A program made the position numbers and the translations under genes. Below the pieces are notes generated by a model, which did no database searches, was not told where the DNA came from, and worked only from the letters and a program-made list of their open reading frames with translations. Positions 1-7,562 of a stretch of DNA of 64,000 nt are shown piece after piece (positions within the stretch are counted from its first letter, which is position 1; each line of letters opens with the position of its first letter). The stretch is taken from the NCBI RefSeq assembly GCF_030063185.1, contig NZ_JASISP010000008.1, positions 1 to 64,000 on the forward strand. The letters run 5' to 3'. The stretch comes from Arthrobacter sp. H35-D1. Its GTDB lineage: Bacteria; Actinomycetota; Actinomycetes; Actinomycetales; Micrococcaceae.

Positions 1-78
1 TGGGATGACACGGGTCAACTCACCCAAATGGCCAGGGGCAAATACCCCCGAGGCATGATTGATGGCAGAATCGGACAT
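1..78 (-). CDS. IS4-family transposase, N-terminal fragment cut by the window edge
   Basis: The reverse strand opens an ORF at 78 reading MSDSAINHASGVFAPGHLG and continuing past base 1. This opening is recognisable as the N-terminal domain of actinobacterial IS4-type transposases (the PF13006 kind), which precedes the DDE catalytic domain lying outside the window. Only 26 codons are present, so whether the transposase is intact cannot be judged. The insertion-sequence end should lie between about 80 and 220, because palindromic non-coding DNA follows. The family call comes from memory of the sequence, not a search. Confidence 0.75.
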   Translation of the reverse strand, partial: MSDSAINHASGVFAPGHLGELTRVIP

Positions 79-80
79 AG

Positions 81-136
81 TGGCTCCCGTTGGAGTAGAT
101 CAGTCTTGGTGGACCGAACTACTCAAACAGGAGCCA
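81..136. repeat. 18-bp inverted repeat upstream of the IS4 transposase
   Basis: TGGCTCCCGTTGGAGTAG (81-98) pairs with CTACTCAAACAGGAGCCA (119-136), 16 of 18 positions matching around a 20-base loop. It sits directly before the transposase start. Such hairpins inside IS ends can stop read-through transcription from outside or bind transposase; both are inferences. The exact IS boundary and target-site duplication cannot be placed because the other end is missing. Confidence 0.6.
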
Positions 137-214
137 CACCTCATTCCGCACTAGACACGCCGACTTGACATCAAACACCACGGCCTAACCGAACGGCATT
201 GCCACTAATCCCCA

Positions 215-400
215 CTTGCCGGCCGGATAAATCGCTGAGGCGATTTATCCGGAACCTGGCAAGCGTGGGCCCATCCAGGCCCTCCCAACGCTAGCAAGCT
301 CGCGGCGGGGCCCTCGGGCGCGTGGGCCCAACCATCCGCTCCTCCCCAGTATGGTTCGTTGAGCGTGCCATACTGGGGCCCTCGGAGCTGTGGGCCCATC
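215..400. repeat. Cluster of GC-rich palindromic elements (family A, intergenic copies)
   Basis: Three hairpin units lie head to tail in the gene-free stretch before the transporter. A perfect 13-bp stem (CCGGATAAATCGC, 223-235, with 240-252) lies inside CTTGCC/GGCAAG. A second arm set AGCGT-GGG / CCCAACGCT brackets TGGGCCCATCC (264-294). CAGTATGG (347-354) pairs with CCATACTG (368-375). Stems are followed by a conserved block, GGGGCCCTCGG then GTGGGCCCA (308-331 and 374-397). The same block recurs twice after infB, and related cores sit inside coding sequence at 7.9, 13.6 and 16.4 kb. Bases 137-214 show nothing recognisable. Confidence 0.8.
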
Positions 401-480
401 CACGTATTAAGGAAGGCTTCGTACGGCGTCGGATTACGACGTCGGACGGGGCCTTTCGCGTGCCAGGCGGCGGTATGCCG

Positions 481-1686
481 CTAAGCGGGGGTGGTGGCCG
501 GATGCGGCTTTCGTGCCCGGCCGGCAGCGAGTGCCGAAGCCCCCTGCAAGACGGCGAGGGCCGCGACCAGGAGCAGCGAAGCCTGCCACCCTCCGGTCAC
601 TCGTGCGAAGTAACCTGCCGCTACGGGGCCCATGGCGGCAAAAAGGTAACCCACGGACTGTGCCATTCCAGAGAGCTGTGTGGTCTCTGCATGAGTGCGC
701 CCACGCAGGCTGATCAGGGTCAGCGCCACCACCAGTGAAGCCCCCGAACCGAGGCCGGCAACAACCGCCCATGCGATGCCCCACCCCGGATACAGCAGCA
801 ACCCGAGCGCGCCGACCAGCATGGGCACGCTGGCGGTGACGGCCGCCGCCACTTGGTTGTGCGGCCGGCGCATCATCCGCGGGATCGACAACCCGGAGAC
901 GATGCCCACTATCTGATACATGAAAAGGTGCAGCCCGGCTTGTTGGGCCGAGTTCCCGTTGGCGGTTTCGATAGTGGGCAGCCAGGTGACCATGATGTAA
1001 AACGTGGTGGACTGCAGGCCCATGAACGCGGTGACGAACCAGGCCGTGGACTGCCTCCACACGGTACCGACCGGGACCGTAGTCGGTAAAACGGAATCGC
1101 TGTCCGGGGACGCGGCGCGTGCGCGGGGCAACCATATGACGGCGGTCACCACTGCAGGTATGGCCCAAAACGCGAGCGAGCCCCGCCATCCCGTGCTTGT
1201 TGCCAGCGGGACGGCGACGGCGGATGCGATCGATGCGGAAATGGTGATGCACGCTGAATAGATGCTTGTGGCTCGGGAGATGCGGGTGACGTAGTCGCGC
1301 TTGACGAGGGTTGGCACCAGAACGTTGCCGATGGCGATCGCGCTGCCCACCACTATTGTTCCCAACCACAGACCAGGCGCCCCCGTGTAGGAACGGACCA
1401 CCGTGCCAACGGCCAGAAGTCCGAGTGCTATGAGGATGGTTCGTTCCATCCCAAGACGCCGCGAGACCAAGTGGACCAGCGGGGACACTGCGGCAAATGC
1501 CAGCAGCGGCAGTGCGCCCAACAAACCCTGGAGCCCCTCGTCCAGGTTCTCCTCCGCTCCAATGCTGGGCAGCAAAGGGCCCACTGCGGTCAAGGCCGGA
1601 CGGAGGTTCAACGCCACCAGGAAGACCAGCGAAACCATCACCGGCGTCATGGAAGCGGTCTTGGACATCCTGGGACCCGTGCTCAT
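481..1686 (-). CDS. MFS transporter, CynX/NimT-like
   Basis: A 401-residue, strongly hydrophobic protein with about twelve membrane segments. The N-terminal signature ALNLRPALTAVGPLLPSI is characteristic of the CynX/NimT branch of the major facilitator superfamily (cyanate and 2-nitroimidazole transporter family). Between helices 2 and 3 it has a SRRLGMERT loop, the family form of the MFS motif. The substrate cannot be read from the sequence; cyanate, small organic anions or drug efflux are all possible. The gene stands alone, transcribed away from the next gene pair, with the palindrome cluster just beyond its stop. Confidence 0.85.
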   Translation of the reverse strand: MSTGPRMSKTASMTPVMVSLVFLVALNLRPALTAVGPLLPSIGAEENLDEGLQGLLGALPLLAFAAVSPLVHLVSRRLGMERTILIALGLLAVGTVVRSYTGAPGLWLGTIVVGSAIAIGNVLVPTLVKRDYVTRISRATSIYSACITISASIASAVAVPLATSTGWRGSLAFWAIPAVVTAVIWLPRARAASPDSDSVLPTTVPVGTVWRQSTAWFVTAFMGLQSTTFYIMVTWLPTIETANGNSAQQAGLHLFMYQIVGIVSGLSIPRMMRRPHNQVAAAVTASVPMLVGALGLLLYPGWGIAWAVVAGLGSGASLVVALTLISLRGRTHAETTQLSGMAQSVGYLFAAMGPVAAGYFARVTGGWQASLLLVAALAVLQGASALAAGRARKPHPATTPA

Positions 1687-1846
1687 TGCTTCTTCATTTC
1701 GCAGCGGCTGTACATTAGCATGGCCTTTAGATTACCAACCTGGCACCCGGCCACGGCGCGCGGCACGGGGGAAGTCCGATGCCCCTGGCCGCACGAAAGA
1801 CCCCTCCCTGTGCCGGGAAGGGCCTTTGCTGCGGAGCATGACGGCC

Positions 1847-2578
1847 TTAGTGCTGATGGCCCTGGTTCTTGAGGTTTTGGATGTTGGCCGGTACTTGGTC
1901 GGTGTCTGTGACGCTGCTTTCATGGGCGCCGTGCTCGGAATGCGGCACGGCCAAGCCGCCCGCCGTGGAGGCGGCCATGCCGGCGCTCGCCACAGCCGCG
2001 ACAAGTACGGAAGCTGCGAACATGGTGCCAACCACTGTCATGGCCGAGTGTTGCTTGGCCCTCTTTCGATCAGTGGAACACCGCAAAGCCGTGTTGCGTT
2101 GCCATCCTATGATGGCGACGATGGAGAGCTCGAGCACCACGAGCGAAGCCAACGTGAGGTCAAACGTTCTCCCGGCCTCCGGCAATCGCCATAATCCCAC
2201 CAGCAACGCGACCAGATGGACGGCAGCGGCGACTGAGACCGTGAGCTGCAGGGTCTTGGCCGCCGGCAGTCGTCCTTGGCGAAACGATGCGAAACCATAT
2301 CCGAGAGCTGCGAGACCGTAGGCCGCCGAAGCCATTCCGGCTGCACCATTGCCCAAGAGGATCCACGACGGCGTGTCCAGGCCGGTAGCCTTCCCGCCGA
2401 GTCCCGGAATGAGACTGGATGCTGCGGCACTTGCCAAGGCTGCGACGCCCACCATGGCTATGCTGACGCACATCGAGCCGAGTTCGCTGCTGGGTTGGCC
2501 GAATACTGTGGCTTTCTGTAGCCGTGCAGTTCGCCTTCCACTCGCGGAGGGGACTGCCGGATGCTGGACGATCGCCAT
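1847..2578 (-). CDS. Membrane protein of unknown function with His-rich tail
   Basis: A 243-residue protein with about five hydrophobic segments. One, after residue 36, reads MCVSIAMVGVAALASAAASS; the last, before the tail, is AASVLVAAVASAGMAAS. A C-terminal tail contains PHSEHGAHE and ends GHQH, suggesting metal contact outside the membrane (inference). The start ATG lies two bases beyond the stop of the upstream DUF4383 gene, so the two are probably co-translated. An internal start at the MCVSIAM methionine is possible. No family is recognised. Confidence 0.65.
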   Translation of the reverse strand: MAIVQHPAVPSASGRRTARLQKATVFGQPSSELGSMCVSIAMVGVAALASAAASSLIPGLGGKATGLDTPSWILLGNGAAGMASAAYGLAALGYGFASFRQGRLPAAKTLQLTVSVAAAVHLVALLVGLWRLPEAGRTFDLTLASLVVLELSIVAIIGWQRNTALRCSTDRKRAKQHSAMTVVGTMFAASVLVAAVASAGMAASTAGGLAVPHSEHGAHESSVTDTDQVPANIQNLKNQGHQH

Positions 2579-2580
2579 GG

Positions 2581-2985
2581 CTAGGCGGACTGGAGTGTGC
2601 GTGCGCGGTCCTGGGAGAGACCGATCGCCAGCAGCACCAAGGCGCTGCCCAGGTGGAGGACGTTGTCGGCCCCGTTGAGGGCGATGATGTTCAATGCGGT
2701 TCCTGGCAGGAACAAGCCAACAATCCCCACCAGCAGGTAGACCAATCCGACCGTGGAGTTAACTGTCTTGGAGGCCTTGACCGAAGACAACCCGGCGATC
2801 AACAACGCAGCTCCAATGGCGAGGTGGATGACGTTGTGCAATGGGTTGACTTCAAAAATGATCAGATTTCGGCCTTCGGTGGCGAAGAACCCAATTCCGC
2901 TGGTGACAAAGAACCCCAAAACCCCTACCAGGAGGTAAACGGCGCCAAAGACGGTGGCAAGCAATCTGTTCGGTGAAGTGCGCAT
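2581..2985 (-). CDS. DUF4383 small membrane protein
   Basis: The 134-residue product starts MRTSPNRLLATVFGAVYLLVG and has four membrane helices. The family motif NPLHNVIHLAIGAALL is present, with a second copy-like NGADNVLHLGSALVLL near the end, as expected for DUF4383 proteins common in actinobacteria. An upstream extension of 31 residues is open, but the ATG chosen has AAAAGGA about ten bases before it and matches where the family begins. Function is unknown. It heads a two-gene unit with the following His-tailed membrane protein. Confidence 0.8.
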   Translation of the reverse strand: MRTSPNRLLATVFGAVYLLVGVLGFFVTSGIGFFATEGRNLIIFEVNPLHNVIHLAIGAALLIAGLSSVKASKTVNSTVGLVYLLVGIVGLFLPGTALNIIALNGADNVLHLGSALVLLAIGLSQDRARTLQSA

Positions 2986-3236
2986 GATGATAATCCTTTT
3001 CCCGGTGGCGGGAGAGACTTCCCGCCTTGTCCTGTGAGGGTCCAGGATGAACCCCTGTAGGTTCTTCGGAGCCGGCACAGGAATGGTTTGGATTGGCTGG
3101 GCACTTTTATTTTTTCGAGTTTGGGCAGCAACAACTGCGCGAGCCGGAACGGTGCCTTCTCGCTCAGTTTTTGCTTAGTTTCGCGTTGTTTCCCCGTTCT
3201 GCCGCGTCGTCGGGGAAGGGTTCCGTGCCGCCGGGC

Positions 3237-3548
3237 CTACTGTTCCAGCGATTCGGTCCGACCGGGGCACTGGCGCATCCAATGCACCAGCTTTTCGACA
3301 TCCGCCGGCATGGATTCGTCGGTGAAATGCAGGTCGCGCTGCTGCTCGCCCTCGTGCAGGGACACCTCGTACAGCTGCGCATCGGCTCGCTGCCCGGCAG
3401 GAACCGGGGGCTCCATGGTCCGCAACCCTGCACGATCCACCTCCGCTGCAAAGTCTTGTGCCTGGTCCGGCGGGAGGACGCTGGAGTCCACTGCCACGAC
3501 GGCCACCATGCCGGCAAATCCTCCGCCAATCCGCACTGTCAGTTTCAT
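3237..3548 (-). CDS. Emfourin-like protease inhibitor
   Basis: A small protein of 103 residues beginning MKLTVRIGGGFAGMVAVVAVD, with DAQLYEVSL and a helical end (ADVEKLVHWMRQC). This is the pattern of emfourin, the proteinaceous inhibitor of protealysin-like M4 peptidases known from Serratia proteamaculans. It directly follows the M4 peptidase gene on the same strand. The ATG chosen overlaps the peptidase stop as ATGA, which implies translational coupling; a start eight codons upstream is open but less likely. It is expected to bind and block the neighbouring protease in the cytoplasm. Confidence 0.8.
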   Translation of the reverse strand: MKLTVRIGGGFAGMVAVVAVDSSVLPPDQAQDFAAEVDRAGLRTMEPPVPAGQRADAQLYEVSLHEGEQQRDLHFTDESMPADVEKLVHWMRQCPGRTESLEQ

Positions 3549-4624
3549 GGCAGCACGCCCACTTCCCGCCAAGCACCCTCCACTGCCTGTGCTTCCGCGG
3601 TGCCATAGAGCGTCCCGGCAACTTCGACGGTGGACCGTGCCGCTTCGTCAAACTGGGTGTTGGCATGAAGTTTGGTGGTGAGCGTGCGGTACCAAATCTT
3701 TCCGGCCTGTTCCCATGCGTTCCCACCCATCTCCATCGCCGCGAGGTAGAAGGCGTGGTTGGGGATCCCGGAATTGATGTGTACCCCGCCGTTGTCGTTG
3801 CGGGGGTCATTGTCATCGGGAAGTTCCACGTAGTGATCCATGGTGGCTGGCTGGCGGTCCCCGGAATATGCAGTTCCCGGCGCTTTCATGGAGCGCAGCG
3901 CCTTCCCCAGCGACGGCACCAGCGCACCTTCCCCAATCAACCAGTCAGCTTCCAAGGCGGTCTGCTTGAGCGTGTACTGCTTCACGAGCGAGCCGAAAAC
4001 ATCCGAGAACGACTCGTTGAGGGCACCCGATTGCTTGCTGTAGGCGAGCCCGGCCGTGAACTCGGTGACCCCGTGGGTGAGTTCATGGCCAATCACGTCC
4101 AGCGCCCGGGTCAGGCCGCCGACCTGAAAGATCTGCCCGCTGCCGTCGCCGTAGACCATTTGCGTCCCGTCCCAGAACGCGTTGTCGTAGGCAACGCCGT
4201 AGTGGACGCTGGAGACCAACTCCATGCCGGCGTCGTCCAGGGAATTGCGGCCCATGACCCGTTGGTAAAAGTCGTAGGTCTCGGAGCTGCCGTCATAGGC
4301 CTCGTTGACGGACGTGTCCTTGCTGGCCGGCTCGCCCCAACCGCGTATCCGCACTCCGGGCAGGAACGTGCGTCCCTTCGTTTGGTTGTCATAGACGGTC
4401 AGGCGGCGGGTCGCTGAAATATTGAAGCCCACCAGTTGTCCCATGGGCAATCCGAACTGGCGGGTCAGCCGGCCCATGACGGCTCGTTGCTGGCGGAACG
4501 CGGCGGAGGTTGCGAGCGCCCGCACTGCGGCTTCCTTTTGGCCCGAGGTGCCGTCGATGGCGAGCTGCGCCAGCAAATCCGGAGGCGCAATGCTGCAGTG
4601 TGTGTGTTGGCGTCTGGAAAACAT
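3545..4624 (-). CDS. M4 family (protealysin-like) zinc metallopeptidase
   Basis: A 359-residue thermolysin-family peptidase. The zinc site is clear: H180-E181-x-x-H184 within VIGHELTHGVTEF and the third ligand E204 in NESFSDVFG. DNGGVHINSGIPNHAFY carries the catalytic histidine region of the C-terminal domain. There is no signal peptide. Instead the N-terminus has CSIAPPDLL, the short protealysin-type propeptide motif (Cys followed by a PP element), which points to the protealysin subgroup, known for cytoplasmic or non-classically released enzymes. Pairing with an overlapping emfourin gene supports this. Confidence 0.9.
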   Translation of the reverse strand: MFSRRQHTHCSIAPPDLLAQLAIDGTSGQKEAAVRALATSAAFRQQRAVMGRLTRQFGLPMGQLVGFNISATRRLTVYDNQTKGRTFLPGVRIRGWGEPASKDTSVNEAYDGSSETYDFYQRVMGRNSLDDAGMELVSSVHYGVAYDNAFWDGTQMVYGDGSGQIFQVGGLTRALDVIGHELTHGVTEFTAGLAYSKQSGALNESFSDVFGSLVKQYTLKQTALEADWLIGEGALVPSLGKALRSMKAPGTAYSGDRQPATMDHYVELPDDNDPRNDNGGVHINSGIPNHAFYLAAMEMGGNAWEQAGKIWYRTLTTKLHANTQFDEAARSTVEVAGTLYGTAEAQAVEGAWREVGVLP

Positions 4625-4745
4625 GGTCTTCCCCCTAGTGTGCGGTGACAGGCAGGTGCCTCAACGCTACGCCGCCGCTGCGAGAGTTGAAAGGGGCAGG
4701 CACGGGAAAAGGCTCCGCGAAGGGCACCCCACGAGACGTGCAGTC

Positions 4746-5225
4746 CTATTTGCCTTCAGTGCCCATGACGCGCCGGAGCAGCGGGTCAAGCCGAAACGGC
4801 ACGATTTCGTTCATGGCCAGCGAGGTTTCCGTCCGTTCGACCCCGTCGCATGCCAGAATCTTGCCATTGATCCGAAACAGGTCCTCGGCGCCCGTGGACG
4901 CAACACGCACCAGCAGGTCGGCCCGGCCGCTGAGCCCGTGAGCCTCCACCACCTCGGGGATGGCGGCCAGGGATGCGGTCAGCTCGCCGAGCTTTTGCTG
5001 CTGGACGTGGATGGAGATGAACGCGGTCAGGGGGTATCCGAGAGCTGCAGTGCTGATGCGGTGGTCAAAGTTCAAGAAGGCGCCGCGTTTCTCCAGCGAT
5101 GCCAGCCTGGCCTGGACCGTGTTGCGCGAAAGGCCAAGGTGCGCGGCCATGGCCACCACCGTCTGGCGGGAGTCCTCGCAGATGGCAAGCAGGATGCGTG
5201 CGTCGGTCCCGTCAAAAGTAGACAT
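4746..5225 (-). CDS. Lrp/AsnC family transcriptional regulator, possible bkd regulator
   Basis: A 159-residue protein from MSTFDGTDARILLAICEDSRQ. It has an N-terminal winged helix (AMAAHLGLSRNTVQARLASLEKRG) followed by the RAM ligand domain (TAFISIHVQQQ... DLLVRVAST). An upstream 17-residue extension is open but does not belong to the family. It is divergent from the branched-chain 2-oxoacid dehydrogenase genes, 143 bases away. That is the same arrangement as Pseudomonas putida BkdR, an Lrp-type activator responding to branched-chain amino acids. Control of bkdABC is therefore likely but inferred from position. Confidence 0.85.
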   Translation of the reverse strand: MSTFDGTDARILLAICEDSRQTVVAMAAHLGLSRNTVQARLASLEKRGAFLNFDHRISTAALGYPLTAFISIHVQQQKLGELTASLAAIPEVVEAHGLSGRADLLVRVASTGAEDLFRINGKILACDGVERTETSLAMNEIVPFRLDPLLRRVMGTEGK

Positions 5226-5304
5226 ACTGCGCAGAATAGCACGGTCGCCAGGCTGGAGACAGGGCAGAATGCTCAATTTTCGTGCCGGTTATTGCACCGC
5301 ATGC

Positions 5305-5323
5305 GTGACGTGAGTATCGTCAC
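5305..5323. promoter_or_regulatory. Inverted repeat between Lrp regulator and bkdA
   Basis: GTGACG and CGTCAC flank a 7-base spacer in the 143-base divergent region. The size and position suit a dimer-binding site for the Lrp-type protein. No further copy or clear promoter hexamers were confirmed. Confidence 0.35.
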
Positions 5324-5368
5324 CATTATCGACAAAGAAGTCGCGCCACTGACAAGGAGGCGAGCCAA

Positions 5369-6553
5369 ATGAGTGATCCACGCCAAGAGCCGGAGGACCA
5401 GGGGCCCATGCACATGCACCAACTCATTACCGCGGACGGGCAGCGTGTCGAAGACGAATTGCTCGAGGAATTCATTGCCGACGTTGACGATGAAACACTG
5501 CTGGGACTGTACCGGGACATGGTGGCGGTACGCCGCATCGACCGTGAAGCCACGGCCCTCCAACGTCAGGGGCAGCTGGCACTGTGGCCACCCATGCTCG
5601 GCCAGGAAGCGTCTCAAGTCGGGTCGGCCAGGGCCCTTGAAGCGGACGACTTCATCTTTCCCACCTACCGCGAAAACGGGGTGGCGTATTGCCGCGGGGC
5701 GCTTTTTTCGCAGATGATGGGCGTTTGGCGCGGCAATACCAACACTGGCTGGGATCCCTACGAGATCAACATGGCCACACCGCAAATTATCATCGGCGCG
5801 CAAACCCTCCACGCCGCCGGATACGCCATGGGCCTGGGTTTGGAGGGCAAGGAATCGCTTGCCATCGGCTATCTGGGCGACGGCGCAACAAGCCAGGGTG
5901 ATGTCCACGAGGCCATGGTCTTCGCCGCCAGTTTCCAGGCACCTGTCATTTTCTTTTGCCAAAACAACCACTGGGCCATCTCGGAACCCGTGGGCCTGCA
6001 ATCGTCCGTGCCCTTGGCCGGCCGCGCGCCCGGCTACGGCATCCCCAGTCTGCAAGTGGACGGAAACGACGTCCTGGCAGTTCTCGCCGCCACCCGTTGG
6101 GCCGCGGCCCGTGCCCGCTCCGGCGGCGGCCCCAGCTTCATCGAAGCAGTCACCTACCGCATGGGAGCCCACACCACCGCCGACGACCCCACCCGCTACC
6201 GTGGCGTCACCGAGTTGGAGGAATGGGGTGCCAAAGATCCCATCGCCCGGCTCAGGACCCTGTTGCAGGGCCGTGGGAAGCTCGACGCCGGAGCTGAAGC
6301 CGAGATTGCAACGACGGCCGACACCGTGGGGGCCGAGCTGCGGCAAGCCTGCATCAGCCTTCCGGATCCGGAGCCAATGAGCATTTTTGACAATGTTTAT
6401 GCCGACAGTCACGCCATCCTCGAACGCCAGCGCGACCACTACGAGAGGTACCTGGCAGGCTTTTTCGCCGCGGAACAGGGCCTTGGCACAAGCTCAAGCT
6501 CGGGTGCGGCAGGCACCAAGGGTGCAAGCACCATGGAAGGGAGCCGGCCATGA
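5369..6553 (+). CDS. bkdA: Branched-chain 2-oxoacid dehydrogenase E1 alpha
   Basis: A 394-residue thiamine-diphosphate enzyme subunit. The TPP and magnesium motif runs from GDGATSQGD (about residue 170) to FFCQNNHWAIS about 30 residues later, as in all E1 alpha chains. The phosphorylation-loop region YRMGAHTTADDPTRYR is conserved. The start is supported by AAGGAGG nine bases upstream. The last 30 residues are Ser/Gly/Ala-rich and unconserved. With E1 beta and E2 it decarboxylates the keto acids of leucine, isoleucine and valine. A pyruvate-specific role cannot be excluded, but the leucine-degradation genes downstream favour the branched-chain call. Confidence 0.88.
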   Translation: MSDPRQEPEDQGPMHMHQLITADGQRVEDELLEEFIADVDDETLLGLYRDMVAVRRIDREATALQRQGQLALWPPMLGQEASQVGSARALEADDFIFPTYRENGVAYCRGALFSQMMGVWRGNTNTGWDPYEINMATPQIIIGAQTLHAAGYAMGLGLEGKESLAIGYLGDGATSQGDVHEAMVFAASFQAPVIFFCQNNHWAISEPVGLQSSVPLAGRAPGYGIPSLQVDGNDVLAVLAATRWAAARARSGGGPSFIEAVTYRMGAHTTADDPTRYRGVTELEEWGAKDPIARLRTLLQGRGKLDAGAEAEIATTADTVGAELRQACISLPDPEPMSIFDNVYADSHAILERQRDHYERYLAGFFAAEQGLGTSSSSGAAGTKGASTMEGSRP

Positions 6554-7560
6554 GCCAGCTGACACTGACACAGTCCATCAACGCCGGACTGCGGCGAGCC
6601 ATGGAGGACGATCCCAAGGTTGTTTTGCTGGGTGAGGACATTGGCACCCTCGGAGGGGTGTTCCGCGTGACGGACGGGCTCATGAAGGATTTCGGCTCGC
6701 ACCGTGTCATCGACACGCCGCTGGCCGAATCAGCCATCATCGGCACCGCCGTGGGCTTGGCCTACCGAGGCTTCAGGCCCGTGTGCGAGATCCAGTTCGA
6801 CGGATTTATCTACCCGGGTTTTGACCAGATCGTGTCCCAAGTGGCCAAACTCCACGTCCGCACCCAGGGGAAGGTACGCATGCCGCTGACCATCCGCGTG
6901 CCCTTTGGTGGCGGGATCGGTTCGCCGGAGCACCACTCTGAATCTCCGGAAGCGTATTTTGTGCACACGGCAGGGCTGCGCGTGGTCAGTCCCTCCAACC
7001 CGCAGGATGCGTACACCATGGTGCGCCAAGCCATCGCCAGCGACGATCCCGTCCTCTACTTTGAACCCAAGCGCCGCTACCACGCCAAGGGCGACGTGGA
7101 CTTGGAAGCGGACTTGGGTGCTGCCCCGGCACTGGGCTCGGCACGCGTGGCGGCCGCCGGCACCGATGTCACCTTGGTGGCCTACGGGGCCATGCTGAAA
7201 ACAGCGCTCGACGCCGCCAGTGCCGCAGCCGAGGAAGGCATCTCGATCGACGTCGTGGACCTGCGCTCGCTCTCGCCGGTGGACTATGTCCCGCTGATGG
7301 AGTCGGTGCGGCGCACCGGAAGGCTTGTCATCGCCCACGAAGCCTCCCAGACGCTGGGACTCGGCGCGGAGATCGCCGCCACCATCACTGAACGCTGCTT
7401 CAACTACCTTGAGACGGCCCCCGTGCGGGTCACCGGCTTTGACGTGCCCTACCCGCCCTCCAAGCTGGAAAAGCACCACCTTCCGGACCTTGACAGGATT
7501 CTTGACGGCGTTGACTGCGCCTTGGGCCGGACCAACTCACGCACAGGCATGGAGGACTGA
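6550..7560 (+). CDS. bkdB: Branched-chain 2-oxoacid dehydrogenase E1 beta
   Basis: A 336-residue transketolase-like subunit. Recognisable family blocks are LLGEDIGTLGGVFRVT, DTPLAESAIIGTAVGLA, PFGGGIGSPEHHSESPE and, near the end, FDVPYPPSKLEKHHLPDLDRI. The ATG overlaps the E1 alpha stop (ATGA), so the two subunits are translationally coupled and made in equal amounts for the heterotetramer. The E2 gene follows two bases after the stop. Confidence 0.9.
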   Translation: MSQLTLTQSINAGLRRAMEDDPKVVLLGEDIGTLGGVFRVTDGLMKDFGSHRVIDTPLAESAIIGTAVGLAYRGFRPVCEIQFDGFIYPGFDQIVSQVAKLHVRTQGKVRMPLTIRVPFGGGIGSPEHHSESPEAYFVHTAGLRVVSPSNPQDAYTMVRQAIASDDPVLYFEPKRRYHAKGDVDLEADLGAAPALGSARVAAAGTDVTLVAYGAMLKTALDAASAAAEEGISIDVVDLRSLSPVDYVPLMESVRRTGRLVIAHEASQTLGLGAEIAATITERCFNYLETAPVRVTGFDVPYPPSKLEKHHLPDLDRILDGVDCALGRTNSRTGMED

Positions 7561-7562
7561 CA

